Source: JBPBPI01 sp050954885 | GTDB lineage: Bacteria; Pseudomonadota; Alphaproteobacteria; Caedimonadales; Caedimonadaceae | DNA length: 15,412 nucleotides | NCBI GenBank assembly: GCA_050954885.1 | Contig: JBPBPI010000201.1 | Location: forward strand, 1-15,412 | Direction of reading: 5' to 3' | Part shown: in pieces, positions 15,012 through 15,412 of the stretch | Layout of the letters: the number at the start of each line of letters is the position of its first letter | Position numbering within the stretch: the stretch's first letter is position 1 | Position numbers and translations under genes: made by a program | Notes under the pieces: generated by a model | Database searches by the model: none | Seen by the model: only the letters and a program-made list of their open reading frames with translations | What the model was told of the DNA's origin: nothing

Positions 15012-15336
15012 CTTTGACATCTTGTTGTTGAGGGTCAACAATTTCATACACCAGCCAGGCAGCGGTTGCGGATATCGCCATGACAAAGGCGCAAATCATT
15101 TGATTGTCTTGGGGAAAGTAAGACACAAGTCCCGCCAATGCTGCGGCCCCACAAATTTGCATAAATCCATAAAGGGCTGCTGCATATCCTGCCATATGAC
15201 CAAAGGGTGAGAAAGCTATTGCAAACGCATTGGGCCAAATAAAAGTCGCACCAAAATGAAATAAAACCACAGGCATCATGATGGCCCAAATATTTAAGCC
15301 AAGGACAAAATACCCTATAGCTAATTGACATATTAA
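14995..15336 (-). pseudogene. C-terminal remnant of a Bcr/CflA-like MFS transporter
   Basis: The frame encodes about 113 residues (LICQLAIGYFVLGLNIWAI..., then FIWPNAFAIAFSPFGHMAGYAAALYGF and CAFVMAISATAAWLVYEI). They match in character the last three or four membrane segments of Bcr/CflA-family drug-efflux carriers, normally ~400 residues. Going upstream, the frame hits a stop at 15337-15339 and no other frame continues the transporter in the remaining ~75 bases. The gene is therefore truncated at its 5' side. ATG 15279 or 15276 could start a short product, but there is no clear ribosome site and it would begin in the middle of a membrane segment. Probably a decaying fragment. Confidence 0.65.
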
Positions 15337-15412
15337 TTACCCATATTGATTAATTGTTGATCAAGGTTTTCTAAGAAGTTGGGGTGTTTGTATTTTTCTT
15401 TTCTTAAACAAG
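15333..15412 (-). CDS. C-terminal end of an unrecognised gene at the window edge (partial)
   Basis: A minus-strand frame enters from the right edge and ends with TAA at 15335-15333. It gives 25 residues including KYKHPNFLENLDQQLINMGN, which read like ordinary coding text. It touches the point where the MFS remnant loses its homology, so it may belong to whatever truncated that gene. It is too short to assign. Confidence 0.3.
   Translation of the reverse strand, partial: CLRKEKYKHPNFLENLDQQLINMGN

Noticed and set aside
15044..15331. Minus-strand frame beginning MSISYRV
   Set aside because: It is the shifted-frame shadow of the MFS remnant; only the frame 14995-15336 gives transporter-like membrane segments.

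Overview
The window reads as part of an A/T-rich proteobacterial chromosome, most likely an alphaproteobacterium of the host-associated Holosporales/Rickettsiales kind. This is inferred from the rpmF-plsX-fabH order, an alphaproteobacterial-type FdxA ferredoxin, a Sel1-repeat protein, secreted proteins of unknown function, and an MFS carrier of the type common in intracellular bacteria. No tRNA, rRNA, CRISPR array or complete insertion sequence was recognised.

Layout. 1-1028: a Sel1-repeat protein with no obvious normal start codon, facing rnhA (1074-1574, minus) across a bidirectional hairpin. 1710-2612 (minus): a LysR-type regulator, divergent from a secreted-protein gene (2740-3411) that carries an in-frame TAA and looks like a young pseudogene. 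3790-9131 (plus): a compact co-directional run of rpmF, plsX, fabH, fdxA, a 36-codon membrane microprotein and a three-gene Zn/Mn ABC importer (ATPase, permease, binding protein). Several of its junctions overlap or nearly overlap. 9128-11461 (minus): a two-gene unit made of a tRNA-dependent cyclodipeptide synthase followed by a soluble double-PAS histidine kinase. 11843-13054 (plus): an MFS transporter divergent from the synthase. 13206-14963: a secreted protein ending in a HicA-like segment. 14995-15336 (minus): the C-terminal remnant of a Bcr/CflA-like MFS transporter, cut off next to an unrelated reading frame at the window edge.

How the genes work together. PlsX and FabH sit at the branch between phospholipid and fatty-acid synthesis. 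The importer brings in divalent metal. The most interesting region is 9128-13054. The cyclodipeptide synthase should make a cyclic dipeptide from two aminoacyl-tRNAs. The kinase directly downstream could sense a small molecule, and the divergent MFS carrier could move the product. No cyclodipeptide-tailoring enzyme is visible, so an unmodified cyclodipeptide used as a signal is a reasonable but untested hypothesis. The synthase keeps the key catalytic positions of the family, but has Asn where the NYH subfamily has His.

The synthase, the N-terminal half of the kinase and the two secreted or Sel1 proteins are visibly richer in A/T than the metal transporter and MFS genes, which suggests a mosaic of older and newer material.
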